64,000 nucleotides of DNA from JAGPCK01 sp964535575. GTDB taxonomy: Bacteria > Bacteroidota > Bacteroidia > UKL13-3. This document shows positions 49,077 through 58,728 of this stretch, one piece after another; position 1 is the first letter of the stretch, and each line of letters begins with the position of its first letter. The stretch covers positions 449,728 to 513,727 of the forward strand of contig CAZHTC010000002.1 in assembly GCA_964535575.1 (NCBI GenBank), written 5' to 3'. The translations under genes were made by a program, and so were the position numbers. The notes under the pieces were generated by a model. It saw only the letters and a list, made by a program, of their open reading frames with translations, searched no databases and had not been told where the DNA came from.

Positions 49077-49693
49077 TTAGCTTTATAGATCATGTCGTTT
49101 ACCCAGCTACGCATTTTTTCATACCCTTCTTTCATTTGCGTATTCCAGTGTTCTACATTTTCCTTGTATTGGTCAACGTATTGCATTTGCAGTTCTTTTA
49201 TTTTTTCTTCCAGCTCTTTCCGTATTTTTTCTGCTTCGTCTTTGGCATTCATTTTACCCAGGGCAAATTGCAACTGCAATATTTCAAGATGTGTTTTAAA
49301 TGCCTGTGCGTTGTTGTCATAAAGTTTCATCAACATCTCAAAATTGTTTTCATAGGCTTTTTTGCCATCTTCAAACACGCGGTGCATGGCGTCTTCAATT
49401 TTTTTACGTTGCTCTTCAAATAGATCTTTACCGTCTGCCTTGCCTAAGTTTAACTGCAGCATCAGTGTTTCGAGTGATGTCTTAAGTTTTTTGCCGTTTT
49501 CTTCAGTGGTATTAATGGTTTGGTCTAAGTGCATTTTCCAGTGTTCAATGGTTTTGCGGAGCAGGTCCTTTTGTTTTTCAAATGCATCTGTCGCATCCAT
49601 TTTACCAAGCGAAAACTGAACACGCATGTCTTCTAAACGGGTATGCCATTCTTTTACCCAATGATTTAATTGTTCTTCAAAATTGTTTGCCAT
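49073..49693 (-). CDS. Triple-repeat coiled-coil protein
   Basis: 206 residues, almost entirely helical and highly charged. Three repeats of about 60-65 residues share the pattern 'QFSLGKMDATDAFEKQ', 'QLNLGKADGKDLFEEQ', 'QFALGKMNAKDEAEKI', each followed by a long amphipathic helix with Trp/His/Glu. No signal peptide or membrane helix, so cytoplasmic. I do not recognise the family. It overlaps the isoaspartyl peptidase gene by four bases and follows the ABC1 kinase gene after 11 bases, in an operon with a phasin-like gene. The Leu/Gln-rich amphipathic repeats would suit binding to a granule surface or oligomerisation, but that is inference. Confidence 0.7.
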   Translation of the reverse strand: MANNFEEQLNHWVKEWHTRLEDMRVQFSLGKMDATDAFEKQKDLLRKTIEHWKMHLDQTINTTEENGKKLKTSLETLMLQLNLGKADGKDLFEEQRKKIEDAMHRVFEDGKKAYENNFEMLMKLYDNNAQAFKTHLEILQLQFALGKMNAKDEAEKIRKELEEKIKELQMQYVDQYKENVEHWNTQMKEGYEKMRSWVNDMIYKAK

Positions 49694-49704
49694 AACTGTT
49701 TTAT

Positions 49705-51351
49705 TTAATATTTGCCTTTTCTAAAAATGGAGAGAATAAGTATAATGCCAAAAACCCCGGAAAAAATAATTCCGATAAGTCCGATGATTGGAATATTGTT
49801 CCAGTAGGGTGGTATATGTGATAACACAATGAGGGAGGAGCCAATAATCATGGCGGCAAGAATAATAGCGGCCGCCAGCCGGTTTGAAATAATATCGAGT
49901 GTGTGCAAAACAGGTTTAAGGCCTGTGATTTCAATTTGTATTTTTCCTTCTTTAATCCGTTCTATTATCTTTTTAAAATCAGAAGGCATCACACGCAGGT
50001 AGTCCCATATATCAAGCAGGGAATTTAGTGTAAGCATCATTAAATTTTTCGGGCGTATGCTTTCTTCAAACAACCGGAGCGATTGATGTCGGATGTATTT
50101 TAACGTATTAAACTCGGGGTCGAGAATATTGCTTATTCCGTCAAGTATCACCAGCGTGCGGAGTAATAAAAAGAAATCGTTGGGGAAGCTTAGTCTGTGT
50201 TTGTAAATAATGTACTGAAGCCGGTCCACCACTTCTTTCATGTTTCGTTCGTCAATGGTATAGGGTGGAAATTCGTCAAGTAAAATATTGATATCGTATT
50301 CGAGCTCTTCTTTATTAGCCACTTTTTTATGTTTGGTAAGCCGTTCAATGGCATTTACCAGTTTCGAAAAGTTTCCTTTGGTAATGGCTACAATTAAATC
50401 TTTAAATGCATCTTTATCCTGTCGGTTTAATGTGCCCATCATCCCGAAATCAATCAGGCAAATTTTTCCGTCAGGCATTATCAGTACATTTCCCGGATGA
50501 GGATCGGCATGAAAAAAACCGTGTTTAAAAATTTGTTCAAAATAGAGAAACAATCCTTTTTTAGCTAGTTCGTGAAGGTTTATGCCGTTGTCGCGCAGCT
50601 TTTGAACCTGGTTTATTTTTATGCCTGAAACATATTCCATGGTTATAACCCTGCGTGTGCTGAATTTGGTATAAACAATGGGGGTGTAAACTAATGGTTC
50701 GTCTTTAAAAATTTCCTGAAATCGAATAATATTATTTGTTTCCAGTAAAAAATTAAGCTCGCGGTTCATTGATTTGCTCAGCGCTTTCACAATTTCCACT
50801 GGTTCCAATCGGGCAAGGTTTGAAAAATTGTGCTCGGCTATTTCGGCCAGCTCCGCTAAAATTTCCAGATCGGTATCAATTACCGATGCAATATCGGGTC
50901 GCTGCACTTTTACCACTACGTGTTCACCGGTTTTTAGCCTGGCTTCGTGCACCTGGGCAATGGAGGCAGAGGCAATGGGTTGCTCGCTAAAGGAAGCAAA
51001 TAGTTTTTCAACCGAAGCACCCAGGTCGGATTCAATGATGGTTTTTACATTTTGTGTGGCAAAACTTGGGACGGCATCCTGTAGTTTTTCAAGTTCATTA
51101 ATCAGTTCAATGGGCAACAAATCGGGCTGGTTGCTAAGTATTTGCCCGAATTTAATAAAGGTTGGTCCAAGTTCTTCAATAGCCATACGCATGCGCTCAT
51201 AACGCGTATAACTGAATTTACTTAATTCACCCTGCAACTGGCGGTGGGGTATAAACCGCCTGAACCGGGAATGGGCCAGTACATCGTCAAAACCATATTT
51301 CATCAACACGTGGATTACCTGCCGGTATCTGCGCAGATTTTTAAATTTCAT
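49705..51351 (-). CDS. ABC1/UbiB (AarF) atypical kinase
   Basis: 548 residues. All UbiB/ABC1 landmarks are present: KxGQ motif as FIKFGQILSNQPDLLP (KFGQ at 67-70), the Ala-rich loop ASASIAQVHEA (127-137), catalytic Lys in VVKVQRPDI (Lys148), HADPHPGNVL (281-290) and DFGMMG (301-306). Two C-terminal hydrophobic segments (about 488-508 and 520-543) anchor it in the inner membrane. Relatives act in isoprenoid-quinone or lipid handling. The gene overlaps the phasin-like gene upstream by 11 bases, so the two are made together. The specific lipid or granule partner is unknown. Confidence 0.92.
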   Translation of the reverse strand: MKFKNLRRYRQVIHVLMKYGFDDVLAHSRFRRFIPHRQLQGELSKFSYTRYERMRMAIEELGPTFIKFGQILSNQPDLLPIELINELEKLQDAVPSFATQNVKTIIESDLGASVEKLFASFSEQPIASASIAQVHEARLKTGEHVVVKVQRPDIASVIDTDLEILAELAEIAEHNFSNLARLEPVEIVKALSKSMNRELNFLLETNNIIRFQEIFKDEPLVYTPIVYTKFSTRRVITMEYVSGIKINQVQKLRDNGINLHELAKKGLFLYFEQIFKHGFFHADPHPGNVLIMPDGKICLIDFGMMGTLNRQDKDAFKDLIVAITKGNFSKLVNAIERLTKHKKVANKEELEYDINILLDEFPPYTIDERNMKEVVDRLQYIIYKHRLSFPNDFFLLLRTLVILDGISNILDPEFNTLKYIRHQSLRLFEESIRPKNLMMLTLNSLLDIWDYLRVMPSDFKKIIERIKEGKIQIEITGLKPVLHTLDIISNRLAAAIILAAMIIGSSLIVLSHIPPYWNNIPIIGLIGIIFSGVFGIILILSIFRKGKY

Positions 51352-51652
51352 GATCGGATGGTTTGTTTAGTTTGGCTTCCAGTTCGGCTATACGTTTTTT
51401 CAATTCGTTCATTTCTTTCATGCTCGGGGTTTGAATTTCCTGCATGAGTTCGTTTAAACTGCTTTTCAGTTCATCACTCAAATGTGCCAGTTCACCTTTA
51501 CCCGAATTAAAAAGTTCGTTAATGATTCGCTCGCCTTCTTCCTCGGTTAATTTTCCTTCAATCTCCATTTTTTCTAGAAGGGCACGCACTTTTTCGCTGG
51601 TAGATGCTAACCCAACAGCCATGTAAAGAAGCTTTTTTAAACGCTCGTCCAT
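51341..51652 (-). CDS. Phasin-like coiled-coil protein
   Basis: 103 residues. An N-terminal helix LLYMAVGLASTSEKVRALLEK, then EEGERIINELFNSGKGEL and a long coiled coil EMNELKKRIAELEAKLNK. The order and length fit the small phasin / polyhydroxyalkanoate-granule-associated proteins of Bacteroidetes (PhaF/PhaI-like), which coat hydrophobic granules. It is the first gene of a tight operon (11-base overlap with the ABC1 kinase, then the triple-repeat coiled coil and the isoaspartyl peptidase). On sequence it could equally be a general membrane- or granule-binding coiled coil. Confidence 0.7.
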   Translation of the reverse strand: MDERLKKLLYMAVGLASTSEKVRALLEKMEIEGKLTEEEGERIINELFNSGKGELAHLSDELKSSLNELMQEIQTPSMKEMNELKKRIAELEAKLNKPSDHEI

Positions 51653-51849
51653 AAGCCGGTTTTAAGACAGTAAAGGTAGAAAGGAATGCTAAATAAAAAA
51701 AATGACCTATGTCAGTGGACATTATGATTTTGAATAGCGAAAACCCGGTTTTTGCTGACTTTCTATTACAGGTAAACTGTTGAAAAATGCAGGTAAACAG
51801 AATAGTAAATTCAAGTGAAGCAACGTTTCTTTGCAGCCTTTCACACCTT

Positions 51850-53043
51850 ATGCTTAAAAACGAACGAATTCTTCTGTTTATCCTTGCGGCAATTAACTTC
51901 ACCAATATTGTAGATTTTATGGTAATGATGCCTTTGGAAACTTACCTCACCACGCTTTACGGAATCAGTCATTTTCAGTTTACGGTTCTGGTAGCATGTT
52001 ACACGTTAAGTGCAGGTATATCGGGGTATGCTGCCACTTTATTTGTTGATCGCTTTGACCGTAAAACCTCCCTTCAGATTATATTCATTGGATTTTTAAC
52101 GGGTACACTTTTGTGTGGCGTGGCACAGGGATATTACCTGCTGCTGGCTGCACGTATTGTAACCGGAGTATTTGGGGGTGTGCTGGGATCGGTGGTAATG
52201 GCTATTGTGGCAGATGTGATTCCGATGGAAAGGAGGGGAATGGCCATGGGAATTATTACCACAGGTTTTTCCATGGCTTCCATTGCGGGAGTTCCGCTTG
52301 GGTTATATTTGGCAACCCTCACGGATTGGCATGCTCCGTTTCTTTTTCTGGTATTGGTAGGTTTAATTATTACTCCTTTCATCTGGAAATTCGTTCCTCA
52401 GGTAAACGAACATATTCAAACCAAAGAAGAACGCCCCGGATTCAGCACCATTCTGAAAGAAATTCTAGTTGACCGCAATCATCTTAAAGCCTTAATTCTG
52501 ATGGTAAGCCTTATGCTGGGTCATTTTTGTATTGTTCCCACCTATGCCCGCTACATGGAAGCAAATGTGGGATTCACCAAAGATCAGGTAACGCTAATTT
52601 ATTTTGTTGGTGGGTTGTTCACCTTTTTTACCTCACCTGTTGTGGGGCGCATGGCCGATAAATACGGGAAGAAAAAAGTGTTTTCTGTTTTTGTAGTTTT
52701 GTGTGCTGTACCGGTTTTAATTATTACCCATATGGGCCGTGTTCCCTTAATACCGGCATTGGTAGTTACTACCATGTTTTTTGTTTTTTCCGGTGGCCGT
52801 TTTATTCCGGCTCAGGCATTGGTAACAGGTGCCGTAAATCCTAAAATAAGAGGAGGATTTATGAGTTTTTCATCTGCCTCCCAACAGGTGGCTGCAGGTG
52901 TGGCTTCTCTCATTTCCGGATTAATAGTTACTGAAAATGCAGATGGTACGCTGGGCAATTACAATTATATCGGGTACGTATCGGTACTTATCACCATGAG
53001 TTTGCTCTTTATGGTTCCGCGTTTGGTGATTCGCGAAACATAA
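51850..53043 (+). CDS. MFS transporter
   Basis: About 397 residues from the ATG at 51850 (MLKNERILLFILAAINFTNIVDFMVMMPL); an in-frame ATG at 51787 would add 21 hydrophilic residues. Twelve membrane helices in two halves. The loop 2-3 signature is DRFDRKTSLQ; the loop 8-9 equivalent is GRMADKYGKKK. Middle region MAIVADVIPMERRGMAMG (motif with R-R-G). Likely a sugar- or drug-type proton-coupled exporter of the DHA1/AraJ kind. No neighbour indicates the substrate. Convergent with purB, nine bases apart. Confidence 0.87.
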   Translation: MLKNERILLFILAAINFTNIVDFMVMMPLETYLTTLYGISHFQFTVLVACYTLSAGISGYAATLFVDRFDRKTSLQIIFIGFLTGTLLCGVAQGYYLLLAARIVTGVFGGVLGSVVMAIVADVIPMERRGMAMGIITTGFSMASIAGVPLGLYLATLTDWHAPFLFLVLVGLIITPFIWKFVPQVNEHIQTKEERPGFSTILKEILVDRNHLKALILMVSLMLGHFCIVPTYARYMEANVGFTKDQVTLIYFVGGLFTFFTSPVVGRMADKYGKKKVFSVFVVLCAVPVLIITHMGRVPLIPALVVTTMFFVFSGGRFIPAQALVTGAVNPKIRGGFMSFSSASQQVAAGVASLISGLIVTENADGTLGNYNYIGYVSVLITMSLLFMVPRLVIRET

Positions 53044-53052
53044 CCCATTCTT

Positions 53053-54408
53053 TTAAATGGAGAGGTGAATGCCCGTGTAGTTGTAAGGCGTAATCTTTTT
53101 CAATTCGCTTTTTATCGTATCGTTCACTTCGAGCATATCAATAAAACCGGCAATGGCTTCGGCATCAATTTTAGTTCCGCGCGTAAGGGCTTTTAATGCT
53201 TCATAGGGCTGCGGGTAATTTTCTCTGCGCAAAACGGTTTGAATGGCTTCGGCTACCACAGCCCAGTTGTTTTCCAGATCTTCTTTTATTTTTTGCTCAT
53301 TCAGCAACAGTTTATTCAATCCCTTTAAAAGCGATGCAAAAGCAATAAGGGTATGAGCCATGGGTACTCCGGCATTGCGCAGCACGGTTGAATCGGTTAA
53401 ATCGCGTTGCAGGCGTGAAATCGGAAGTTTGGCTGAGAGGTGTTCGAAAATGGCGTTCGCTAATCCCAGATTTCCTTCGGCATTTTCAAAATCAATGGGG
53501 TTTACCTTATGAGGCATAGCCGATGAGCCGACTTCATCCTTTTTAACTTTCTGCTTGAAATAATCCATCGAGATATACGTCCACATATCGCGGCAAAGGT
53601 CAATCAGGATGGTGTTTATGCGTTTGTGGCAGTCAAACAAAGCAGCCAGATTATCGTAGTGCTCAATTTGAGTGGTTACCTGCGATCGGTTTAATCCCAG
53701 AATGCGATTCACAAAATCGTTTCCGAATTTTGCCCAGTCGGTGGCCGGATAGGCGATATGGTGAGCATTAAAATTTCCGGTAGCTCCCCCGAATTTGGCT
53801 GAATAAGGGATATAAAGCAGTTGGGCTGCCTGTGCCTGTAAACGCTCTACAAAAACTAAAATTTCTTTTCCTAAGCGGGTAGGTGAGGCCGGCTGACCGT
53901 GGGTGCGTGCCAGCAACGGAATTTCTTTCCATTCATCGGCAAAATGCTGCAACTGCGAAATGATGGAGGTAAGCTGCGGAAGATATTGTTCGTTTACCGC
54001 GCGTTTGATGGAAAGCGGAATAGCGGTATTGTTTATGTCCTGAGAAGTGAGTCCGAAGTGAACAAACTCTTTTACTTCACCCAATCCGATTCTTTGAAAA
54101 GCATCTTTAATAAAATACTCAACTGCTTTAACATCATGATTAGTGATTTTTTCGGTGTCTTTTATCTTTTGGGCATCGGCTTCTGAAAAACCGGTATACA
54201 GCTCCCGAATGGATTTTTTATGAGCTTCGGTCAGTTTTCCTTTAAGTTGCGGAAGAGGCAGTTCGCATAAAGCAATGAAATATTCCACTTCAACCTCAAT
54301 ACGGTATTGAATAAGGGCAAATTCCGAAAAATAATTGGCCAGGTTTGCAACTGTTTTGCGGTAACGGCCGTCAATAGGAGAGATGGCGGAAAGTGGGGTA
54401 AGTTCCAT
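53053..54408 (-). CDS. purB: Adenylosuccinate lyase
   Basis: Cleaves adenylosuccinate to AMP and SAICAR to AICAR in purine synthesis, releasing fumarate; works as a tetramer. 451 residues, normal length. N-terminus LTPLSAISPIDGRY is typical. Motifs: HFGLTSQDINNTA (about 117-129), ARTHGQPASPT with the catalytic His170, and the fumarase/aspartase signature GSSAMPHKVNPIDFENAEGN (about 294-313) with the mobile catalytic-loop Ser. No defect seen. The gene stands alone between a transporter and a T9SS gene. Confidence 0.97.
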   Translation of the reverse strand: MELTPLSAISPIDGRYRKTVANLANYFSEFALIQYRIEVEVEYFIALCELPLPQLKGKLTEAHKKSIRELYTGFSEADAQKIKDTEKITNHDVKAVEYFIKDAFQRIGLGEVKEFVHFGLTSQDINNTAIPLSIKRAVNEQYLPQLTSIISQLQHFADEWKEIPLLARTHGQPASPTRLGKEILVFVERLQAQAAQLLYIPYSAKFGGATGNFNAHHIAYPATDWAKFGNDFVNRILGLNRSQVTTQIEHYDNLAALFDCHKRINTILIDLCRDMWTYISMDYFKQKVKKDEVGSSAMPHKVNPIDFENAEGNLGLANAIFEHLSAKLPISRLQRDLTDSTVLRNAGVPMAHTLIAFASLLKGLNKLLLNEQKIKEDLENNWAVVAEAIQTVLRRENYPQPYEALKALTRGTKIDAEAIAGFIDMLEVNDTIKSELKKITPYNYTGIHLSI

Positions 54409-54646
54409 GGGAAGTAATTAAACAGTGCGAAGGTAAGGTTTTTCAATTTTTATTTGAAATAAACTATATGCTATGCAAAATCAAGTTATTAATCCGGATT
54501 TTGTGTTACTCACTTGTATTTTTCTAAATGACGGGTTCAACTCTTCAGGAGGCGTGTCCGAATTTTATCCCATGATGTTTTTTGTCCCCTACAACAAGAA
54601 CCAAAAAAGCTACAAAAATTTCGCGCGGAACAGTTACCTTGCTAAG

Positions 54647-56701
54647 GTGAAATCGAAAATTCATACCCTTCTTGTATCATTGTTTTTTTGTTGTGCTGGC
54701 ACAGCATGCGCACAGCAGTCTAATTACAATTGGTATTTTGGTAATATGGCCGGAATTAATTTCAAAAACAACGTCACTGCTTTAACCGATGGAAAGCTTG
54801 TGACATCTGAGGGATGTGCATCAATCAGCAATGTAAGAGGCGATTTACTGTTTTACACCGATGGAATTGGAATATACAACAAGTATCATCGTGCTATGAT
54901 CAATGGATATGGATTAAAAGGACATCAGTCAAGCACTCAATCGGCCCTTATTGTTCCAAAGCCGGGAAACCCCCTTATTTATTATGTGTTTACTTCAGAT
55001 GCGAATTTTGGTTCAAACGGAATAAACTATACGTTGGTTGAGTTTATCAATCAGTCAGACTCAGGGAGGGTGACACTGAAAAATGAAAATATTTTTGCAC
55101 CTGCCTCCGAAAAATTAACTGCCGTAAAACATGCCAATGGCATCGACTTTTGGATTATCACCCATGAAGCCGGAAACGCAACTTTCAGGTGTTATTTATT
55201 GGATTCATCAGGCATTCATACAACCAATCCGGTTAAAAGTTCAGCCGGTTCGGCATTAGCAATTTCGTGGAATAATGCCGATGCCGTAGGAACATTAAAA
55301 GCTAGCCGTGACGGGAAAAAGTTAGTGTCGGCTGTATTAGGGAAGGCAATTTTTGAACTATATGATTTTAACCCCGCTACAGGGACTGTTTCCAATGCGG
55401 TTACTTTAAACGATGCGGTTAAATTTAACAATGCTTACAGCGCTGAATTTTCGCCCGATGGAAAGTATGTGTATTTTTCGTGTACCGGAGCAAAGGGAAT
55501 TTATCAGACCACCATATATCCCGATGCCGGCCGCATGTTTCAATACCTCATTTTTATTCCGTTTAATTCGGTTTATGGCCCAGGTGCTTTACAAATAGGG
55601 CCCGATGAGAAATTGTATATAGCACGGGCATCTGCTCCCTTTCTTTCCACTATACGTTACCCCAACGGAGTTTATCCGTTATCTCAATTTAAGGATACGG
55701 GTATAACCCTTGGCGGAAAGCAATCTTTTTTGGGATTACCAAACGATGTACAATTTAGTTACGAAACCGATTTTGACTGGACAGTTGATTGTAGCAGTGA
55801 TACCGTTTTTTTTACGAACAAAACAGTAAAGTTCGATTCTATTCTCTGGAATTTCGGAGATCCTTCATCAGGGAATTTGAATTCCGATAATAAGTTAGCC
55901 ACCAGTCATGTATTTTCTTCATACAAAGTTTACAATGTTTCATTGATCGTTTTCCTGAACGGGCTTGCAGATACCGTAAGCAAAAGTATAAGTATTATTA
56001 AGCACCGAACTGTAAATCTTCCTGCGGATACGGTTTTTTGTTTCGACACCACATTTTTTCTGAATGTCTTCGATTCTTCTTATCAGGCATATTTGTGGCA
56101 GGATAATTCTTCTGATTTTAAAATAGAGGTCACATCTGATAATTGTTATCGGGTTAAAGTATTTGACGGGGTTTGCACCTATGAGGATTCCTTCCGTATT
56201 GCTTTTAAACGAAGTCCTTTTTTTTCGCTCGGCAACGACACGGTTTTATGTTCGTCATTTACTATTCCGTTGGTGATTTCCGGACAAAAATCCCTTTTCA
56301 ACTGGCAAAACGGAAGCCAAGATTCTGTTTTTATGGTAACAGTTCCCGGAGAATATGCCGTGGTGGCCACCAACGAATGTGGTTCATTTACCGATACAGT
56401 GCTCATCGAAGATTGTTTATGTCTTCCCATTGTCCCTACGGCTTTTTCTCCCAACGGAAACGGCCATAATGATACATTCAGAGCTGACGGGTGTATGCCC
56501 TTCGCTTTTGAAATGTTTATATTTAATCGCTGGGGCCAATTGGTTTTTCAAAGCAATAATATTTTGGACGGGTGGGACGGGATGTTTAACGGTAAGCCTG
56601 CTGCAGAAGGAGTTTACGGATGGCTTATCCGCTACACACAAACCACAAGGGTTAAACGCCCCAACAGAGAGTTGCACGGTTCTGTTACGCTGTTAAGGTA
56701 A
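54647..56701 (+). CDS. T9SS type B surface protein, propeller and PKD
   Basis: The open frame begins at 54473, but its first 58 codons are not signal-like. Starting at GTG 54647 gives a good signal peptide, VKSKIHTLLVSLFFCCAGTACAQ (684 residues). Residues about 24-380 are the Bacteroidetes propeller family that opens 'NWYFGNMAGINF' and 'LTDGKLVTSEGCASIS', with 'LLFYTDG', 'STQSALIVPKP' and 'FSPDGKYVYFS'. A PKD domain follows (about 387-450, LWNFGDPSSGN), then two 70-residue repeats like those in the protein at 7135 (ADTVFC, GNDTVLC). The C-terminal domain is the gliding motility-associated, type B T9SS domain (TAFSPNGNGHNDTF..., FNRWGQLVF, WDGMFNGKPAAEGVYGW). Start codon tentative. Confidence 0.83.
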   Translation: MKSKIHTLLVSLFFCCAGTACAQQSNYNWYFGNMAGINFKNNVTALTDGKLVTSEGCASISNVRGDLLFYTDGIGIYNKYHRAMINGYGLKGHQSSTQSALIVPKPGNPLIYYVFTSDANFGSNGINYTLVEFINQSDSGRVTLKNENIFAPASEKLTAVKHANGIDFWIITHEAGNATFRCYLLDSSGIHTTNPVKSSAGSALAISWNNADAVGTLKASRDGKKLVSAVLGKAIFELYDFNPATGTVSNAVTLNDAVKFNNAYSAEFSPDGKYVYFSCTGAKGIYQTTIYPDAGRMFQYLIFIPFNSVYGPGALQIGPDEKLYIARASAPFLSTIRYPNGVYPLSQFKDTGITLGGKQSFLGLPNDVQFSYETDFDWTVDCSSDTVFFTNKTVKFDSILWNFGDPSSGNLNSDNKLATSHVFSSYKVYNVSLIVFLNGLADTVSKSISIIKHRTVNLPADTVFCFDTTFFLNVFDSSYQAYLWQDNSSDFKIEVTSDNCYRVKVFDGVCTYEDSFRIAFKRSPFFSLGNDTVLCSSFTIPLVISGQKSLFNWQNGSQDSVFMVTVPGEYAVVATNECGSFTDTVLIEDCLCLPIVPTAFSPNGNGHNDTFRADGCMPFAFEMFIFNRWGQLVFQSNNILDGWDGMFNGKPAAEGVYGWLIRYTQTTRVKRPNRELHGSVTLLR

Positions 56702-56769
56702 ACATTCAAAAGAAAAATCGGGTTCGGGCTGCCGTTCGTGGGAAATATGTAACTGATAGTCGGATAATA

Positions 56770-56800
56770 TTTGAAGCCCTACCCGATAAGGTTACTTTTG
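56770..56800 (+). promoter_or_regulatory. sppA promoter
   Basis: TTTG at 56770-56773, exactly 19 bases, then TACTTTTG at 56793-56800. Leader of about 42 bases with AGAGGA about 8 bases before the ATG at 56846. Confidence 0.65.
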
Positions 56801-56845
56801 TTTGATAAAAAATCAGTTTTAAATTAATTTAAAGAGGAATCATAT

Positions 56846-58618
56846 ATGAAGCAGTTTTTTAAATTTATGTTCGCCTCCATGTTAGGCTTCTTTTTATCCA
56901 TTTTGGTTATCGTTTTTCTGTTGATAGGATTGGTAGCCGGTATAGCAGGAAGTTTTGGGGAGAAGAAAGAGGTTAAGGTAAAGGATGGCTCTGTTCTTCG
57001 CGTTTCACTTAATTATCAGGTTGGCGAGCGTACGCCTAAAAATCCGTTCGAGAATTTTAGTTTTGGCGATAACCAGGACGATGAAGACAAGACCTTGGGA
57101 CTAAATGATATTGTAGACAATATTCGCAAAGCAAAAACGGATGAACATATCAAAGGAATTTTTCTTGATATTTCAATGATGCCTAATGGAATGGCTACGC
57201 TCGAAGAAATCAGAAATGCACTTATTGATTTTAAACAATCCAAAAAATTCATTTATGCTTATGCCGAAATTTATACAGAAGGTGGATATTACTTGGCTTC
57301 TGTAGCGGATAAGATTTACATTAATCCGGCCGGAGATATGCTGTTTAATGGCATGAGTGCAAACATGACCTATATGAAGAGCATGCTTGATAAAATTGGG
57401 GTAGAAGCTCAGGTGATAAAGCACGGCAAGTTTAAAAGTGCAGCCGAGAGCCTGGTGCAGGATAAAATGAGTGACGAAAACAGAAAGCAAGTAGAAGAGT
57501 TTGTAGGTGCTATGTACAGGCATTATATGGAGCAAATAGCGCTGGCACGTCATAAAGACGCAGCCGAAGTAATGAGCATTGCCGATGAATTAAAAATTCA
57601 AACGGTTGAAGAAGCCAAGGCACTTGGAATGATTGATGAAATTAAGTATCGCGATGAGGTAATGGAAGCCTTAAAATCTAAACTGAAACTAAAGAAGGAC
57701 GATAAAATTAATTTTGTAACTCTGGGAGGATATAACTCGGTACCCTCAAAAGTTAATGTCTCTAAAAATAAAATTGCGGTAATCTACGCCATTGGAGATA
57801 TAAACGGGGGCGAAGGGGATGATGAATCTATCGGATCTGATCGTTTGGCAAGAGCTATTAAAAAAGCGCGTGAAGACAAAAATATTAAAGCAATTGTTTT
57901 ACGTGTCAATTCTCCGGGAGGAAGTGCTCTGGCCAGTGATGTTATCTGGCGCGAAATGATGCTCACCAAAGGAGTAAAACCACTGATTGTTTCAATGGGT
58001 AATGTGGCAGCTTCTGGCGGGTATTATATTTCGCTGGCTGCCGATACCATTGTTGCCCAGCCAAACACCATTACAGGCTCCATCGGGGTAATCGGTGTAT
58101 TACTGAATGCACAAAAATTATTAAACGATAAACTGGGTGTTCACATGGATGGGGTAAAATTTGGAAAGTATGCTGATTTAGGAAGAGCCGACAGACCTCT
58201 CACTGCTGACGAGCGGGCCATTATCCAAAAGGCCATTGATCGCATTTATGAGGATTTTATCACTAAAGTGGCTACAGCACGTCATAAAACGAATGCAGAA
58301 ATCGATTCCATTGCTCAGGGAAGGGTTTGGGCCGGAACCGATGCGCTTAAAATTGGATTGGTGGATGTGTTGGGGGGAATGGATAAAGCCATTGAGATAG
58401 CTGCCAAAAGAGCCGGATTAAAAGAATATAAAGTTACCTCATTGCCCGAATTAAAAGACCCGCTTGATGAGCTGATGAAAAGTTTTGGCACCAGCATGAA
58501 GGAAGAAATGCTGAAAGCTGAATTGAAAGGAAATTACCCGACTTACCGGAACATGATTAAACTGATGAACATGCAGGGATTACAAACCCGTATGCCATTT
58601 GAAATTGTTATTGAATAG
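56846..58618 (+). CDS. sppA: Signal peptide peptidase SppA (67K type)
   Basis: A membrane-bound serine protease (S49) that degrades cleaved signal peptides. 590 residues, the long two-domain form. N-terminal membrane anchor at about 12-36. First-half motif GIFLDIS...NGMATLEEIRNAL, with catalytic Lys197 in HGKFKSAAE. Second half has AIVLRVNSPGGSALASD and the nucleophile Ser390 in SMGNVAASGGYY. The Ser/Lys dyad is complete. Oligomeric, active on the periplasmic side. Own promoter upstream and a strong terminator directly after, so it is a single-gene unit. High demand for SppA fits the many exported proteins in this genome. Confidence 0.95.
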   Translation: MKQFFKFMFASMLGFFLSILVIVFLLIGLVAGIAGSFGEKKEVKVKDGSVLRVSLNYQVGERTPKNPFENFSFGDNQDDEDKTLGLNDIVDNIRKAKTDEHIKGIFLDISMMPNGMATLEEIRNALIDFKQSKKFIYAYAEIYTEGGYYLASVADKIYINPAGDMLFNGMSANMTYMKSMLDKIGVEAQVIKHGKFKSAAESLVQDKMSDENRKQVEEFVGAMYRHYMEQIALARHKDAAEVMSIADELKIQTVEEAKALGMIDEIKYRDEVMEALKSKLKLKKDDKINFVTLGGYNSVPSKVNVSKNKIAVIYAIGDINGGEGDDESIGSDRLARAIKKAREDKNIKAIVLRVNSPGGSALASDVIWREMMLTKGVKPLIVSMGNVAASGGYYISLAADTIVAQPNTITGSIGVIGVLLNAQKLLNDKLGVHMDGVKFGKYADLGRADRPLTADERAIIQKAIDRIYEDFITKVATARHKTNAEIDSIAQGRVWAGTDALKIGLVDVLGGMDKAIEIAAKRAGLKEYKVTSLPELKDPLDELMKSFGTSMKEEMLKAELKGNYPTYRNMIKLMNMQGLQTRMPFEIVIE

Positions 58619-58637
58619 AAAAATCGGAATACGTTTG

Positions 58638-58673
58638 AAAGGCCGCGTAAACAGGTTTTACGCGGCCTTTTTT
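58638..58673 (+). terminator. Intrinsic terminator after sppA
   Basis: An 11-bp stem GGCCGCGTAAA / TTTACGCGGCC around loop CAGGT (58641-58667), followed by six T (58668-58673) and preceded by AAA. The clearest rho-independent terminator in the window. Confidence 0.9.
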
Positions 58674-58728
58674 ATATAAATCATTTTTTGCTTTTCTAAT
58701 TGAAGTGGGTTTAGTAATTTGCCCGTGT

